From Nanoarchaeota archaeon SCGC AAA011-G17 (GTDB lineage Archaea > Nanobdellota > Nanobdellia > SCGC-AAA011-G17), in NCBI GenBank assembly GCA_000402515.1, contig AQRL01000012.1, positions 1-14,998 on the forward strand: 14,998 nt of DNA. The letters are read 5' to 3'. Below the pieces are notes generated by a model. That model worked only from the letters and a program-made list of their open reading frames with translations. It was not told the origin of the DNA and made no database searches. This document shows, piece after piece, positions 5,782-13,368 of the stretch. Position numbers and translations under genes: made by a program. Numbering within the stretch: position 1 is the first letter of the stretch; every line of letters starts with the position of its first letter.

Positions 5782-7143
5782 ATGAAAAGAATTGTTGTAA
5801 TTTTATTAATGATTCTAATATTGCCAATTGTAAATGCTCACCAAACTACTCAACCTGCAGAAGACGCAGGTGTAACGCCAGATAGTTTTCTATGGGGATT
5901 AGATAAAGCATTGGATAACTTAAATTTGCTTCTCACTTTTGATAAAGGAGAAAAGTCCAAGAAAGGCATAGAAATTGCAAGAGAAAGATTGCTAGAAGTT
6001 AGAGAAATGATTGAAGAAAACAAGTTAGAGGCTGCTGAAAAGGCAAAAGAAGAGCACGGCAATCTTCTAAATAAAGTAAAAGAGAGTGTAAAGGTACTAG
6101 AAAAGGATAATCCAACAGAACAGATTGAAGAAGAGTTAGAGATTGAAAAGGAATTAAAAGAGCATGAAGATGATGTTGAAGAAGTCAATACAGAACTAAA
6201 AATTAAGATAAAAATTGAAGGTGCAATAACAGAAGAGCAAAAAGCCTTAATTAATTCACTTCTTAATTCTCTTAAAGGTCAAACTGGAGAAGTTAAAATA
6301 GAAATCAAGAACAAAAAGGACAAAACTAAAATCAAAATAAAGCAAGAAACTGGCAAAAGCGATGAGGAAATTGAAGATGAAATAGAAGATTTGGAAGAAG
6401 AAATTGGGCTTGAAGAAGTAGAGGTAAAAGCAGAAATAATAAGCAATGAAGCTCAGGTTAAGATTGAAAATGAGTTCTCAACTGATGCTGTTGATAAAAA
6501 TGCAATAATAGACGAGATTATTCGAAGATTTACTTTAGACAAGGAAACTGTTAATAAAATATTAAAAATAGAAACTGAAGATGAAGAGGAACTTGAAAAA
6601 GATAGGCTAAAAGTAGAAGCTAAAACTGAAGAAGGTATCACAGAAATAGAAGTAGAACTAAGGTTTACATTAACTACAACAGATAAAGAAGCAATTGTAA
6701 ATGAGGTTGTAGCAAGAAGTCAATTGTTAAAAGAAGATATTGAAAAAGTTTTGGAATTAAAAGCTGAGGAAGAAGAAAAAGAAGAGGAAAAACTTGAGAT
6801 AGAAGTAGAGATTGAAGATGAAACAGCCGATGTAAAAATAGAAATTGGGGATGACGAGCAAGAATTTACATTAGAGACAACAGACAAAGAAGCCATACTT
6901 TCTGAAATTGCTTCAAGATTAGATGTTACAGTTGAGCAGATAAGAAATATTGTTGAATTTGAGCTAAGAGAAAAGGAGAAAATAATTGAAGAAGAGGAAC
7001 AAGAAGAAAAAGAAAATGATAAAGGCGACAAAAAGAAATCAGGTAAAGATGAGAAACCAGACTCAGACGATGAGAAGGAAGATAAAGATAAATCTGGCAA
7101 AGAGAGTAAATCTGATTCTGATGACAAAGAAGATATAGAATAA
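5782..7143 (+). CDS. Secreted acidic repeat protein with DUF5667-like N-terminal domain
   Basis: A 453-residue exported protein. Residues 1-19 are a signal peptide (MKRIVVILLMILILPIVNA). About 30-105 resemble the helical DUF5667 domain of archaeal secreted proteins (TPDSFLWGLDKALDNLNLLL, then EKSKKGIEIARERLLEV). A charged coiled segment follows (110-210), then three diverged repeats of alternating strands and a helix, near 212-264, 276-326 and 338-394, each with a DKxAIxxEI-type helix. Residues 395-453 are an extremely acidic, lysine-rich, low-complexity tail. Possible roles are cell-envelope spacer or cation binding; the function is unknown. GGTG precedes the ATG. It is the only gene of module A. 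Confidence 0.8.
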   Translation: MKRIVVILLMILILPIVNAHQTTQPAEDAGVTPDSFLWGLDKALDNLNLLLTFDKGEKSKKGIEIARERLLEVREMIEENKLEAAEKAKEEHGNLLNKVKESVKVLEKDNPTEQIEEELEIEKELKEHEDDVEEVNTELKIKIKIEGAITEEQKALINSLLNSLKGQTGEVKIEIKNKKDKTKIKIKQETGKSDEEIEDEIEDLEEEIGLEEVEVKAEIISNEAQVKIENEFSTDAVDKNAIIDEIIRRFTLDKETVNKILKIETEDEEELEKDRLKVEAKTEEGITEIEVELRFTLTTTDKEAIVNEVVARSQLLKEDIEKVLELKAEEEEKEEEKLEIEVEIEDETADVKIEIGDDEQEFTLETTDKEAILSEIASRLDVTVEQIRNIVEFELREKEKIIEEEEQEEKENDKGDKKKSGKDEKPDSDDEKEDKDKSGKESKSDSDDKEDIE

Positions 7144-7181
7144 GACACCAAATTTCTACGAATAATATTTTTACTTAAAGA

Positions 7182-7229
7182 GGAAAACTGCCCTATTCTC
7201 GTTATGACTTCAAATTTATTGAGTTTAAC
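7182..7229. repeat. Right end of module A
   Basis: Order: outer arm GGAAAACTGCC (7182-7192), a 13-base spacer, inner arm GACTTCAAATTTA (7206-7218) and terminal box GAGTTTAAC (7221-7229). Outer and inner arms are perfect complements of those at the module's left end. The terminal box fits the attC R'' pattern RYYYAAC (GTTTAAC, 7223-7229). The 38 bases 7144-7181 after the gene hold a T-rich stretch that may end transcription. Confidence 0.8.
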
Positions 7230-7400
7230 TTATAGGATTTTACGAAGTTTTTTCTCCTCCAAAATCCGAGCCTCGAAAAATGAGGCAACCCTACATTTTT
7301 CAGAGTTGCGAGGATTTTGAGAGATGAGAAAAAATTTTGGAAAAATCTGGAAAATTCTTGGAATTTTAGCTTTAGCGACCGATTTTTCCGTAAAATTCTT
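7230..7400. repeat. Junction hairpin core 1 (between modules A and B)
   Basis: A 171-bp gene-less, foldable sequence between TAAC and GTTA. The closing stem is ATTTTACG (7237-7244) with CGTAAAAT (7389-7396). Inside are a branch TTTTTTCTC / GAGAAAAAA that continues as AAAATCC / GGATTTT across an internal loop with GAGAGAT, a hairpin AAAAATG / CATTTTT (7276-7282, 7294-7300) with loop AGGCAACCCTA, and a second branch GGAAAAATC / GATTTTTCC (7339-7347, 7381-7389) carrying the hairpin AAAATTC / GAATTTT. The last base of that second branch overlaps the closing stem by one base. Same subtype as core 3 at 11171-11339. Confidence 0.78.
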
Positions 7401-7524
7401 GTTAAACTCTTTTACCCTACAAAGTGGGGTAAAATTTCGTTCCGAAAAGTAAATTTGAAGTCCTCGTGTTCTATAAAATAAGCGAAGCGATACGTCAAGA
7501 ACAAGTACTAAGGGGCAGTTTTCC
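7401..7524. repeat. Left end of module B
   Basis: Order: terminal box GTTAAACTC (7401-7409; fits R' GTTRRRY), hairpin TTTTACCC / GGGTAAAA with loop TACAAAGTG (7410-7434), small TTTCG/CGAAA hairpin, inner arm TAAATTTGAAGTCC (7450-7463), side hairpin GTTCT / AGAAC holding GCGAAGC (7482-7488), outer arm GGGGCAGTTTTCC (7512-7524). These three arms pair with 8974-8982 (9/9), 8958-8971 (14/14) and 8933-8945 (12/13) at the far end of module B. Confidence 0.82.
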
Positions 7525-7544
7525 TTTCTATATGTGATGATTTC

Positions 7545-7829
7545 TCATTTTTTAAACATCAATTTTTGTATCAAAATACCAATAATTCCTACATATAGTG
7601 CGTTTAGTAAAATGTCAAGAATCAATCTTAATTCAACTAGTCCAATTTTTATGGATGGAACAATACTTTTAGAAGTTAGATATCCTAAAAGAAAAATATA
7701 ATCTAAAAAAGAATAATTGCTTCCATGTAATCCAATCATTGTAAGGATAAACACAATAAATGGGATTATGGCTCCAATTACAGAACCTATAAGAAATCCC
7801 TTCCAATAAGTTTTAATGTAATTTTGCAT
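7545..7829 (-). CDS. Small integral membrane protein
   Basis: A 94-residue protein with three likely membrane segments: about 11-33 (GFLIGSVIGAIIPFIVFILT), 42-58 and 67-90 (ILDILLNALYVGIIGILIQK). It has a basic C-terminus (KLMFKK) and no motif that I recognise. It follows the lipase-like gene after only two bases in the same direction, so the two are probably one transcript and one function, for example holding the hydrolase at the membrane or helping its export. That link is inferred from layout only. It ends 20 bases from the outer repeat of module B. Confidence 0.68.
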   Translation of the reverse strand: MQNYIKTYWKGFLIGSVIGAIIPFIVFILTMIGLHGSNYSFLDYIFLLGYLTSKSIVPSIKIGLVELRLILDILLNALYVGIIGILIQKLMFKK

Positions 7830-7831
7830 AT

Positions 7832-8878
7832 TTAAGAGATGTATCTTTTTACATTACTGTAAGCCATTGAACAACTTGGTGAATTAATTGCTATATCTGT
7901 TAAATCAATAATCCCAGAAGAATCAGAATGACCGCAACCACTTATCTCAATATTTTGTGCTTTATTTAATTTAGTGCTTACTACGGGTGCTACAATAGAC
8001 ATTGGTGGCGGTCCTTGGCATACATCCCCCGAAGCCTGCTTCTCAACTTCATCATCAAAAAATCCTTCTAATAAAACTCTACTAGCAATATTCACCATTT
8101 TAGACCTATATCTACATTCATTTTTATTTGAGTTAATGGACTTTAAGAAAGAACTTCTTGGTATCATCTGTTTAGCATCACTACTCGATGATTTGCTTGC
8201 TAAAGGTGAACCATAATTTGGGGTTTCAAGCATTATCAATTTATTAACGCTACTATCCCCGTACTTTTTCATATATTCTCTTGATATTAATCCACCCATA
8301 CTATGGGCAATTATAGTCACCTTAGAAGAACCAGTGCATGATTTAATTGTATTAACCACTTGGGATAATAAATCTGCATAATAGGAAATTCCGTTATCCT
8401 TTCCATTGGCGTAGTATTCAAAATTGACAGAAATTGCTTTTGACCATCCACTGCACATGCTAGAAGATGAGAAATCGCCCTTATCTTCAACTATTTTTTC
8501 AGAATCTAATTTATCTTGCATATCGCTAAAAGTAAGATAATTTCCATTCCAACCATGTACAAAAATTATTGGGTAATTGGCAGTATATTTTTTAGAAGTT
8601 GTAGCAGTATTGGCGGGTTTAGAATTGGATGGGGGTGTGTTAGTAACACAATTTCCATTAGAACAACCTTGTGAACACTTCTGAACTAGGTCATTACGCA
8701 CATTTTTGTTATCGAACCAATAAACAGAACTTCCATAACACTTTTTTTCATTATGCTTAACATAATTCGATTGAGAATTAGAGCTTTGTTTTGAAGAAGT
8801 CCCCCAGTTCCAAGACCAAGCTTGTGCAAAAGGAATAATTAAGAATATTATACAGACAGCGATTATCCATTTTTTCAT
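7832..8878 (-). CDS. Secreted alpha/beta-hydrolase, lipase-like
   Basis: A 348-residue exported hydrolase. MKKWIIAVCIIFLIIPFAQA is a signal peptide. About 40-80 is a cysteine-rich segment (KKCYGSSVYWFDN, then CSQGCSNGNC) seen in many archaeal secreted proteins; a Ser/Thr/Pro-rich linker follows. The hydrolase domain begins with YPIIFVHGWNGNY, whose HG (108-109) forms the oxyanion region. The nucleophile is Ser193 in IIAHSMGGL. A likely catalytic His is in SGCGHSDSSG (317); the acid residue is not obvious. An ester or lipid substrate is likely but unproven. I chose ATG 8878 because GAGGTG lies six bases before it; GTG 8887 overlaps that site. A minus-strand TTTATTAA at 8914-8921 is a plausible TATA box. 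Confidence 0.83.
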   Translation of the reverse strand: MKKWIIAVCIIFLIIPFAQAWSWNWGTSSKQSSNSQSNYVKHNEKKCYGSSVYWFDNKNVRNDLVQKCSQGCSNGNCVTNTPPSNSKPANTATTSKKYTANYPIIFVHGWNGNYLTFSDMQDKLDSEKIVEDKGDFSSSSMCSGWSKAISVNFEYYANGKDNGISYYADLLSQVVNTIKSCTGSSKVTIIAHSMGGLISREYMKKYGDSSVNKLIMLETPNYGSPLASKSSSSDAKQMIPRSSFLKSINSNKNECRYRSKMVNIASRVLLEGFFDDEVEKQASGDVCQGPPPMSIVAPVVSTKLNKAQNIEISGCGHSDSSGIIDLTDIAINSPSCSMAYSNVKRYIS

Positions 8879-8932
8879 AATACCCACCTCAATAAGAAGA
8901 TATATACCTTGTTTTAATAAATCTTTCGAAAA

Positions 8933-8982
8933 GGAAAATTGCCCCTATTAGTCGTTAGGACTTCAAATTTATTGAGTTTAAC
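8933..8982. repeat. Right end of module B
   Basis: Outer arm GGAAAATTGCCCC (8933-8945), spacer, inner arm GGACTTCAAATTTA (8958-8971) and terminal box GAGTTTAAC (8974-8982). Each pairs with the left end of the same module at 7401-7524. The terminal box matches the beginning of module C in only 6 of 9 positions. Confidence 0.82.
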
Positions 8983-9150
8983 ATCGGGCTTAACCGAAGT
9001 TTTGACCCCTCGAAAATTTCGACCTCGTGAGGATTTTCCCTCGAACCGCAGTTCAGAGCTGGAAAATCCGAACAGAGCTGGAGAAATTTTCAGAGATGGG
9101 GCAAAATTTGGACGGAGAAACCTGCAAGGTTTCGTAGTCTTTAAAGTGCT
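8983..9150. repeat. Junction hairpin core 2 (between modules B and C)
   Basis: A 168-bp gene-less core starting ATCGG. A strong stem TTTTG, CCCC and GAAAATTTC (9000-9020) pairs with GAAATTTTC, GGGG and CAAAA (9083-9106), leaving the internal loop AGAGAT. Inside, GGATTTTCC (9031-9039) pairs with GGAAAATCC (9061-9069). The hairpin GAAACC / GGTTTC with loop TGCAA (9117-9133) recurs in core 4. The closing stem is weaker than in the other cores. Confidence 0.75.
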
Positions 9151-9287
9151 GTTAGTTTCGTCTGACCAAAGGGAAGACCTAAAATTTAGTGCAACGTTCC
9201 GAAGGAAAATTTTAGAGTTGAGAATGGGGGCATTATCTTCCAGCACGAAGTGCCATAAAATAAAAGAAGAAAGGCAGGAGTTTTTAC
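9151..9287. repeat. Left end of module C
   Basis: Terminal box GTTAGTTTC (9151-9159); then CTAAAATTT / AAATTTTAG (9179-9187, 9207-9215) enclosing AGTGCAACG and the hairpin TTCC-GAA-GGAA; inner arm TTGAGAATGGGGGC (9218-9231); side hairpin TCTTC / GAAGA holding GCAC-GAA-GTGC (9243-9253); outer arm GGCAGGAGTTTTTAC (9273-9287). Matches to the far end of module C: box 8/9 (11162-11170), inner 14/14 (11146-11159), outer 15/15 (11120-11134). The outer arm contains the dehydrogenase stop codon. Confidence 0.83.
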
Positions 9288-10312
9288 GTTTTAATCATTG
9301 ATAATGCAAGTTCTTTAGCAACTGCATAAGTTCCCTTACCTTGTTCTTTTGATACTGAATATATCCTTCTTAGATTATCTGCAATTATTGGAAGTCTTTG
9401 CATAGCATCCTTAAGGGTTTCTCCATTTAGTTCTGCAATTCCTTGCATAACTCCGCCAGCATTAATTACATAATCAGGTGCTATTAAAATTCCTCTTTCA
9501 AATAATGATTGGTCATCTTTAACTTCATCTTCCAATACGCAATTTGCTCCACCAGCTATTATTTCACATCTAAGTTTTGGAATAGATTCACTATTAATCA
9601 CATAAGCTGGTCCACATGGTGCAAATACATCTACATCTAAATATGCAATTTCATCCGGATTGACTATTTTTGCTTTGTCTTTAAATTTTTGTAGTGTAAG
9701 TTGATCTAAATCAGATACATAAACATCTCCACCTAATTTTATTAGCTCATCTGCAAGAATGCTTCCTACACTACCTAAACCTTGTATTGCAAAACTTCTT
9801 CTATTTATTGTAGATGTTCTATATTTTTCTTGAAGACTGGCTTTTATTCCCTCTAACACTCCATAAGCTGTTGTAACTCCGCTCTGTCCAAAATCTGAGT
9901 CTTTAATTGCAAAAATATAATCTGTAGTTTCTCTGATTATTTTAGCATCGTCAGGTTCAAAACCAAAGTCAATTGCAGAAACAAATCTACCTTTTTGTTT
10001 CTCATTCTCTTCTTGTATGAGTGTCCCGATATTTATTAAAAAATCATCAGATTTTCCTTCAACTGGTTCAAAAACAACAGCTTTGCAGCCTCCATAAGGA
10101 GAGCCAATTAGGGCTAATTTGTAAGTCATAGCTTCGCTTAACCTAAGAGCGTCTTTAACTGCTTTTTCTCCTGAATCTGCTGGTAGTAGTCTTACGCCGC
10201 CAAAGCAGATACCATTTCCATAAGTATGGTAGGCAAGTACCATCCTAGCTTTTCCTTTCTGTTTTATGATTATTTCTTTATGTTCTTTGTTGATTAAATC
10301 CTGTAATTTCAT
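9284..10312 (-). CDS. Leucine/glutamate-type amino acid dehydrogenase
   Basis: NAD(P)-dependent oxidative deaminase of the Glu/Leu/Phe/Val dehydrogenase superfamily; 342 residues is the leucine-dehydrogenase size, shorter than glutamate dehydrogenase. Visible: GGVRLLP (38-44), EAMTYKLAL with Lys65, SPYGGCKAVV with catalytic Lys77 (family GGGKAV), the acidic catalytic site AIDFGFEPDD (Asp115, usually DVGT), Rossmann GLGSVG (178-183), GGAN (254-257) and PDYVINAGGV (279-288). The Gly-to-Cys change before Lys77 and FGFEPDD in place of VGTS suggest an unusual substrate. GGAGAT precedes ATG 10312. It is divergent from the TrmB-type regulator, which may control it. Its stop codon lies in the module C outer repeat. 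Confidence 0.87.
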   Translation of the reverse strand: MKLQDLINKEHKEIIIKQKGKARMVLAYHTYGNGICFGGVRLLPADSGEKAVKDALRLSEAMTYKLALIGSPYGGCKAVVFEPVEGKSDDFLINIGTLIQEENEKQKGRFVSAIDFGFEPDDAKIIRETTDYIFAIKDSDFGQSGVTTAYGVLEGIKASLQEKYRTSTINRRSFAIQGLGSVGSILADELIKLGGDVYVSDLDQLTLQKFKDKAKIVNPDEIAYLDVDVFAPCGPAYVINSESIPKLRCEIIAGGANCVLEDEVKDDQSLFERGILIAPDYVINAGGVMQGIAELNGETLKDAMQRLPIIADNLRRIYSVSKEQGKGTYAVAKELALSMIKT

Positions 10313-10418
10313 TTTGAATCTCCTAAAATAAGTTGTTCTAGTGAGTATATTAATATTTGTAGTCTTTCTTTAGACAGCAGTAGTAAAATTTATATAGTTA
10401 AGAGTATTCTAAGCAAAT
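10313..10418. promoter_or_regulatory. Divergent promoter region in module C
   Basis: A plus-strand TATA box, AATTTATATA, at about 10387-10397 lies 26 bases from the regulator ATG, suggesting a leaderless transcript. On the minus strand an AATATTAATATAC stretch near 10345-10357 is well placed for the dehydrogenase. GAGTAT occurs near both promoters (10342 and 10406) and could be part of an operator, but no clear palindrome is visible. Confidence 0.5.
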
Positions 10419-11123
10419 ATGGACAAGAAAATACTTGAAAGAGCAGGATTGGCAAAAGGAGAGATTGAAGTATATTTAACTCTACTAAAATTAGGTTCGT
10501 CTTTAGTAAGTAAAATTGCACAAGAAACAGGATTACATAGAACAAACATATATGACACTTTAGAGAAGTTAAGGGAAAAAGGTTTAGCATCGTATGTGAT
10601 TAAAGAAAACAGAAAATATTACTCTGCATCAGATCCAGAAAAGCTATTGGATTATATTAAGGAAAGAGAAAAAGAGATAGAAGAGATTTTGCCTGAATTA
10701 CAAAACTACATGACTTTTCCAAGAAGTGAATCAATTGTTGAAGTTTACAAAGGAAAAGAAGGAATAAAATCAGTGTTGAAAAATATTTTAAAAGAGAAAA
10801 AAGATTATGTTGTATTAGAAGAAGAAGGATATATTCAGAAAGTTCTGCCACATTTTTATCCACAATTTAATAAGCAAATGAACAAGTCAAGAATTAAAGT
10901 TAAAATATTAACTAAGGACGTCAAGAAAATTGATAAAAGAAGTCTTATGGAAATTAGATCGTTGCCAAAATTCTTTTCTTTCCCATCTGCAACAGCAATT
11001 TATGGAGATAAGGTCGCCATATTTGTGTGGGATGAACCTTATCATGCGATTTTGATAAAAAGCAAACAAGTAGCGAATAGTTATAGAAACTTCTTTGAAG
11101 CATTGTGGAAACAAGCGAAGTAA
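10419..11123 (+). CDS. TrmB-family transcriptional regulator
   Basis: Archaeal-type sugar or metabolite-sensing regulator of 234 residues. The winged helix-turn-helix is at about 1-70: LAKGEIEVYLTLLKLGSSLV, then KIAQETGLHRTNIYDTLEKL and a wing with KGLASYVIKENRKYYSA. A short coiled helix (75-95, EREKEIEEILPELQNYM) leads to the C-terminal sensor region of the TrmB type, here a short version with VEVYKGKEGIKSVLKNIL and ATAIYGDKVAIFVW. It is divergent from the amino acid dehydrogenase within the same module, which is the likely target. ATG 10419 lacks a ribosome site and is probably leaderless. Its stop codon lies within the right outer repeat. Confidence 0.87.
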   Translation: MDKKILERAGLAKGEIEVYLTLLKLGSSLVSKIAQETGLHRTNIYDTLEKLREKGLASYVIKENRKYYSASDPEKLLDYIKEREKEIEEILPELQNYMTFPRSESIVEVYKGKEGIKSVLKNILKEKKDYVVLEEEGYIQKVLPHFYPQFNKQMNKSRIKVKILTKDVKKIDKRSLMEIRSLPKFFSFPSATAIYGDKVAIFVWDEPYHAILIKSKQVANSYRNFFEALWKQAK

Positions 11124-11170
11124 AAACTCCTGCCCTTAGAAAAAAGCCCCCATTCTCAATTGCAACTAAC
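11120..11170. repeat. Right end of module C
   Basis: Outer arm GTAAAAACTCCTGCC (11120-11134, containing the regulator stop codon), spacer, inner arm GCCCCCATTCTCAA (11146-11159) and terminal box GCAACTAAC (11162-11170). All three pair with the left end of module C, about 1.9 kb away. The box matches the following module D start in only 6 of 9 positions. Confidence 0.83.
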
Positions 11171-11339
11171 TTATAGGGTTAAACGAAGTGGCAATCCCTC
11201 GAAAATTTTGTCGAGGAAAAATGAGGCAACCCACATTTTTCACTCCTGACAAAATTTTCAGAGATGGATTGGCATTTGGGAAAAATCGGGAATTTTCTTG
11301 GAAAATTAGCATAGCGACCGATTTTTCCGTTTAACCCTT
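11171..11339. repeat. Junction hairpin core 3 (between modules C and D)
   Basis: A 169-bp gene-less core of the same subtype as core 1. Closing stem GGGTTAAACG (11176-11185) with CGTTTAACCC (11328-11337), 10/10. Next, GGCAATCC and GAAAATTTTGTC (11190-11212) with GACAAAATTTTC and GGATTGGC (11248-11273) around loop AGAGAT. Then hairpin AAAAATG / CATTTTT with loop AGGCAACCCA (11217-11240), and GGAAAAATCGG / CCGATTTTTCC (11279-11289, 11318-11328) carrying AATTTTC / GAAAATT. Shares AGCGACCGATTTTTCCG with core 1 (11313-11329; 7374-7390). Confidence 0.8.
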
Positions 11340-11454
11340 GTTAATCTCTTTCCAAGTTACAGAGTTCTTGGAAATTTCGTCCGAAAAGTTTGCCCCCGAG
11401 CGTTTATTATCAATTTCTGCGAAGCAGACTATAGTTTAGAAGCCCCACCGCACA
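11340..11454. repeat. Left end of module D
   Basis: Terminal box GTTAATCTC (11340-11348); hairpin TTTCCAAG / CTTGGAAA with loop TTACAGAGTT (11349-11374); inner arm TTTGCCCCCGAGC (11389-11401); mini-hairpin TCTGC-GAA-GCAGA (11416-11428); outer arm AAGCCCCACCGCACA (11440-11454). Matches to the far end of module D: box 8/9 (13356-13364), inner 13/13 (13341-13353), outer 15/15 (13305-13319). Confidence 0.83.
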
Positions 11455-11463
11455 AAATATTTG

Positions 11464-12045
11464 TTATTTTATTTTAGTTTTGCGCCGCTTATTGTTAACC
11501 TTATTACTAAAATATATACCTATAGGTATCCCTATAATAAGAGATAAAGTAACAGCTATTGTAAGAAGAATTATCTTATATATCTCGAGAAACACTATAA
11601 TATTAATTCCAACTATTGTTAAGCCTGTCAAGATAAATGCTGTATTAATAATTAGATTAGTTAGAACGGATAAATATGGCTTAAATTTAATGTTTTTTCC
11701 TTTAAACTTTTCATTAATCATCCTTGAAATGTAGAAACCTCCTACAATTACAAGAAAGGCAGAAAAATATTTCCCAGAATTCAAAATAATGCTTTCAATA
11801 AATTCTACTGTAAAATTTAAACCTATCATTGCTAAAGCTTTCCTAAGAAAAACGAGAAAAATAATTATGCAAAGAAATGAAGAAATTAATCTTAAAGACA
11901 ACTTAAGTATATCCTGAGATTCAGAATAAAGCTGGAACATTCTGATTATTTTGTTAGAAAACCTAAGTAAAAAAATATACAGAATCACAGAAACAATGGC
12001 ACCTCCCGTGATGATTAAGGCAGGAATCAAAATATCTTCATTCAT
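11464..12045 (-). CDS. Multi-pass membrane protein
   Basis: A 193-residue protein with about five membrane segments: near 6-29, 51-73, 88-108, 125-147 and 152-178. The final helices end in GIPIGIYF and a basic tail NNKRRKTKIK that should face the cytoplasm. No catalytic motif was recognised. The rhythm of helices loosely recalls MscS-type membrane helices, but the channel domain itself is absent, so I do not assign it. The start overlaps the end of the glycosyltransferase gene by eight bases, so it is second in a two-gene operon and may work with that enzyme in making or moving a surface glycan (inference). It ends nine bases from the module D left repeat. Confidence 0.68.
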   Translation of the reverse strand: MNEDILIPALIITGGAIVSVILYIFLLRFSNKIIRMFQLYSESQDILKLSLRLISSFLCIIIFLVFLRKALAMIGLNFTVEFIESIILNSGKYFSAFLVIVGGFYISRMINEKFKGKNIKFKPYLSVLTNLIINTAFILTGLTIVGINIIVFLEIYKIILLTIAVTLSLIIGIPIGIYFSNKVNNKRRKTKIK

Positions 12046-13252
12046 TTAATATCACCTTATAAAAATCAATTGTTTTTTTGGTAATGATATCCCACTTAAA
12101 AATTTCGGCTCTAGTACGAGCTTTTTCGCCTATTCTTTGACATAAATCTCTATTATTCAAAAGTTCTTCAATCTTGGATAAAAAACTTTCCTTATCATTA
12201 ACCACAAAACCACAATCCCCTATAAGTTCAGGAATACCTCCTACACTAAAAGCAACTACGGGTCTTCCTGTGGACATAGCTTCAATTATGCACAGACCGA
12301 AGGATTCATATTTTGAGGGTTGTATATATACCTGACAATTCTTGTATAAATCTGCAATATAATCCTGCTCCATTGGTTTGGTGATAATTCTTATCCTGCC
12401 TTTAAATTTTCGTTCATATAAGCGAATATTATCGTGAATCTTCTCCAAATCCTTAGGTAAAACATTGTAGGGTGTCATGAGTGTAATTGTTGCACCTTCA
12501 ACATTCATAACTCTTTCAATTATCTCAGGAAATAACTCAATTCCCTTTTCTTTGCTGAATCTACCTATAAAGAGAACATTCTTTTTTCTTATAGGCGAAT
12601 AATTAAAGAAAGCGGTATCAACGCCATTAGGTATAACAATATTTTTTTTAATTTGATATAATTTTCTTCCCTGTATATGTATGGGATCAGACACATAAAT
12701 TGCGCCATCACAATAATTTACTGTGCTTTCGCCCCATGTAATTAAATCCTCAAAATGTTTCTCTTCTTTTGAAAGTTTTCTTATCCTAATTCTTTCAATA
12801 GCATGAAATGTATGAATCCATTTTAAACCGCATATTTTTTTTAGAATAAATGCCGCCTTTGTAAGAGAGCCGTGTGTGTGGATAATATCAAATTCTTTTT
12901 TACTATTTTCTCTTATTACGGCTTTTACAACTTCTGATTCAAATAAGAAATACTCTAATCTCTTCTTGGAGGATGAACCATTCACATTGGGCAATGTTCT
13001 TCCAATGTTATGCACAATAACTTTTTCTCTTTTGTATGATTCATAATCTGTATTGCTGCAAAAAACGTGCACTTCGCAATTATTTTCTGCAAGAAACTTT
13101 GCAAGTAATCTGCTATGAATTCCAACGCCAGAAATCGTTGGTGGCTCAAAATAATAACTGATTATAGCTATCTTAAGCTTTTGCTCACTAAGGGAATTAA
13201 AGAAAATTGAAATCTCTTTATTCAATGAATGAAAAAAATTCATTAGCTTCAT
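12038..13252 (-). CDS. Glycosyltransferase, GT4-like (GT-B fold)
   Basis: A 404-residue enzyme expected to transfer a sugar from a nucleotide donor to a glycan or lipid. N-terminal acceptor domain: KIAIISYYFEPPTISGVGIH (27-46) and FDIIHTHGSL. Donor domain: NIVIPNGVDTAFF (204-216), VLFIGRFSKEKGIEL (226-240) and the E-x7-E motif SKYESFGLCIIEAMSTGRPV with Glu316 and Glu324, then VGGIPELIG. It lacks a signal peptide, so it probably acts at the inner face of the membrane. ATG 13252 lies about 30 bases after a minus-strand TATA box (CTTATATAAG, 13277-13286) with almost no leader. Likely role: surface glycan synthesis. Confidence 0.88.
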   Translation of the reverse strand: MKLMNFFHSLNKEISIFFNSLSEQKLKIAIISYYFEPPTISGVGIHSRLLAKFLAENNCEVHVFCSNTDYESYKREKVIVHNIGRTLPNVNGSSSKKRLEYFLFESEVVKAVIRENSKKEFDIIHTHGSLTKAAFILKKICGLKWIHTFHAIERIRIRKLSKEEKHFEDLITWGESTVNYCDGAIYVSDPIHIQGRKLYQIKKNIVIPNGVDTAFFNYSPIRKKNVLFIGRFSKEKGIELFPEIIERVMNVEGATITLMTPYNVLPKDLEKIHDNIRLYERKFKGRIRIITKPMEQDYIADLYKNCQVYIQPSKYESFGLCIIEAMSTGRPVVAFSVGGIPELIGDCGFVVNDKESFLSKIEELLNNRDLCQRIGEKARTRAEIFKWDIITKKTIDFYKVILNE

Positions 13253-13304
13253 AACAATAGATTATTTAATTCAACACTTATATAAGTATTTTGATTCTGT
13301 ACCA

Positions 13305-13364
13305 TGTGCGGTGGGGCTTCCGTAGTAGTTTTCGTTAGTAGCTCGGGGGCAAATTGAGATTAAT
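13305..13364. repeat. Right end of module D
   Basis: Outer arm TGTGCGGTGGGGCTT (13305-13319), a 21-base spacer, inner arm GCTCGGGGGCAAA (13341-13353) and terminal box GAGATTAAT (13356-13364). All pair with the left end of module D about 1.9 kb upstream. There is no hairpin core after it; only TGTTT separates TTAA from the GTTA of the next, gene-less module. Confidence 0.82.
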
Positions 13365-13368
13365 GTTT

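Noticed and set aside
5850-7151. Ser-rich minus-strand frames opposite the acidic repeat protein
   Set aside because: They mirror the Glu- and Asp-rich codons of the plus-strand gene and lack starts with ribosome sites or any family match.
7182-7524. Group II intron or other ribozyme as the explanation of the structured repeats
   Set aside because: No reverse transcriptase, no recognisable domain V, and the paired ends belong to the gene modules on either side rather than to the repeat itself. A structured RNA role is not excluded, but intron identity is unsupported.
7182-7524. A simple MITE with GGAAAACTGCCC/GGGCAGTTTTCC as terminal repeats
   Set aside because: At this junction the outer arms happen to pair because modules A and B share ends. 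At the other junctions the two outer arms do not pair with each other but with the far end of their own gene module.
8914-9301. Open reading frames of 110-120 codons on both strands over junction core 2 and its flanks
   Set aside because: They run through the inverted repeats and hairpins, have no homology that I recognise, no ribosome site, and their reading is explained by stop-poor palindromic sequence.
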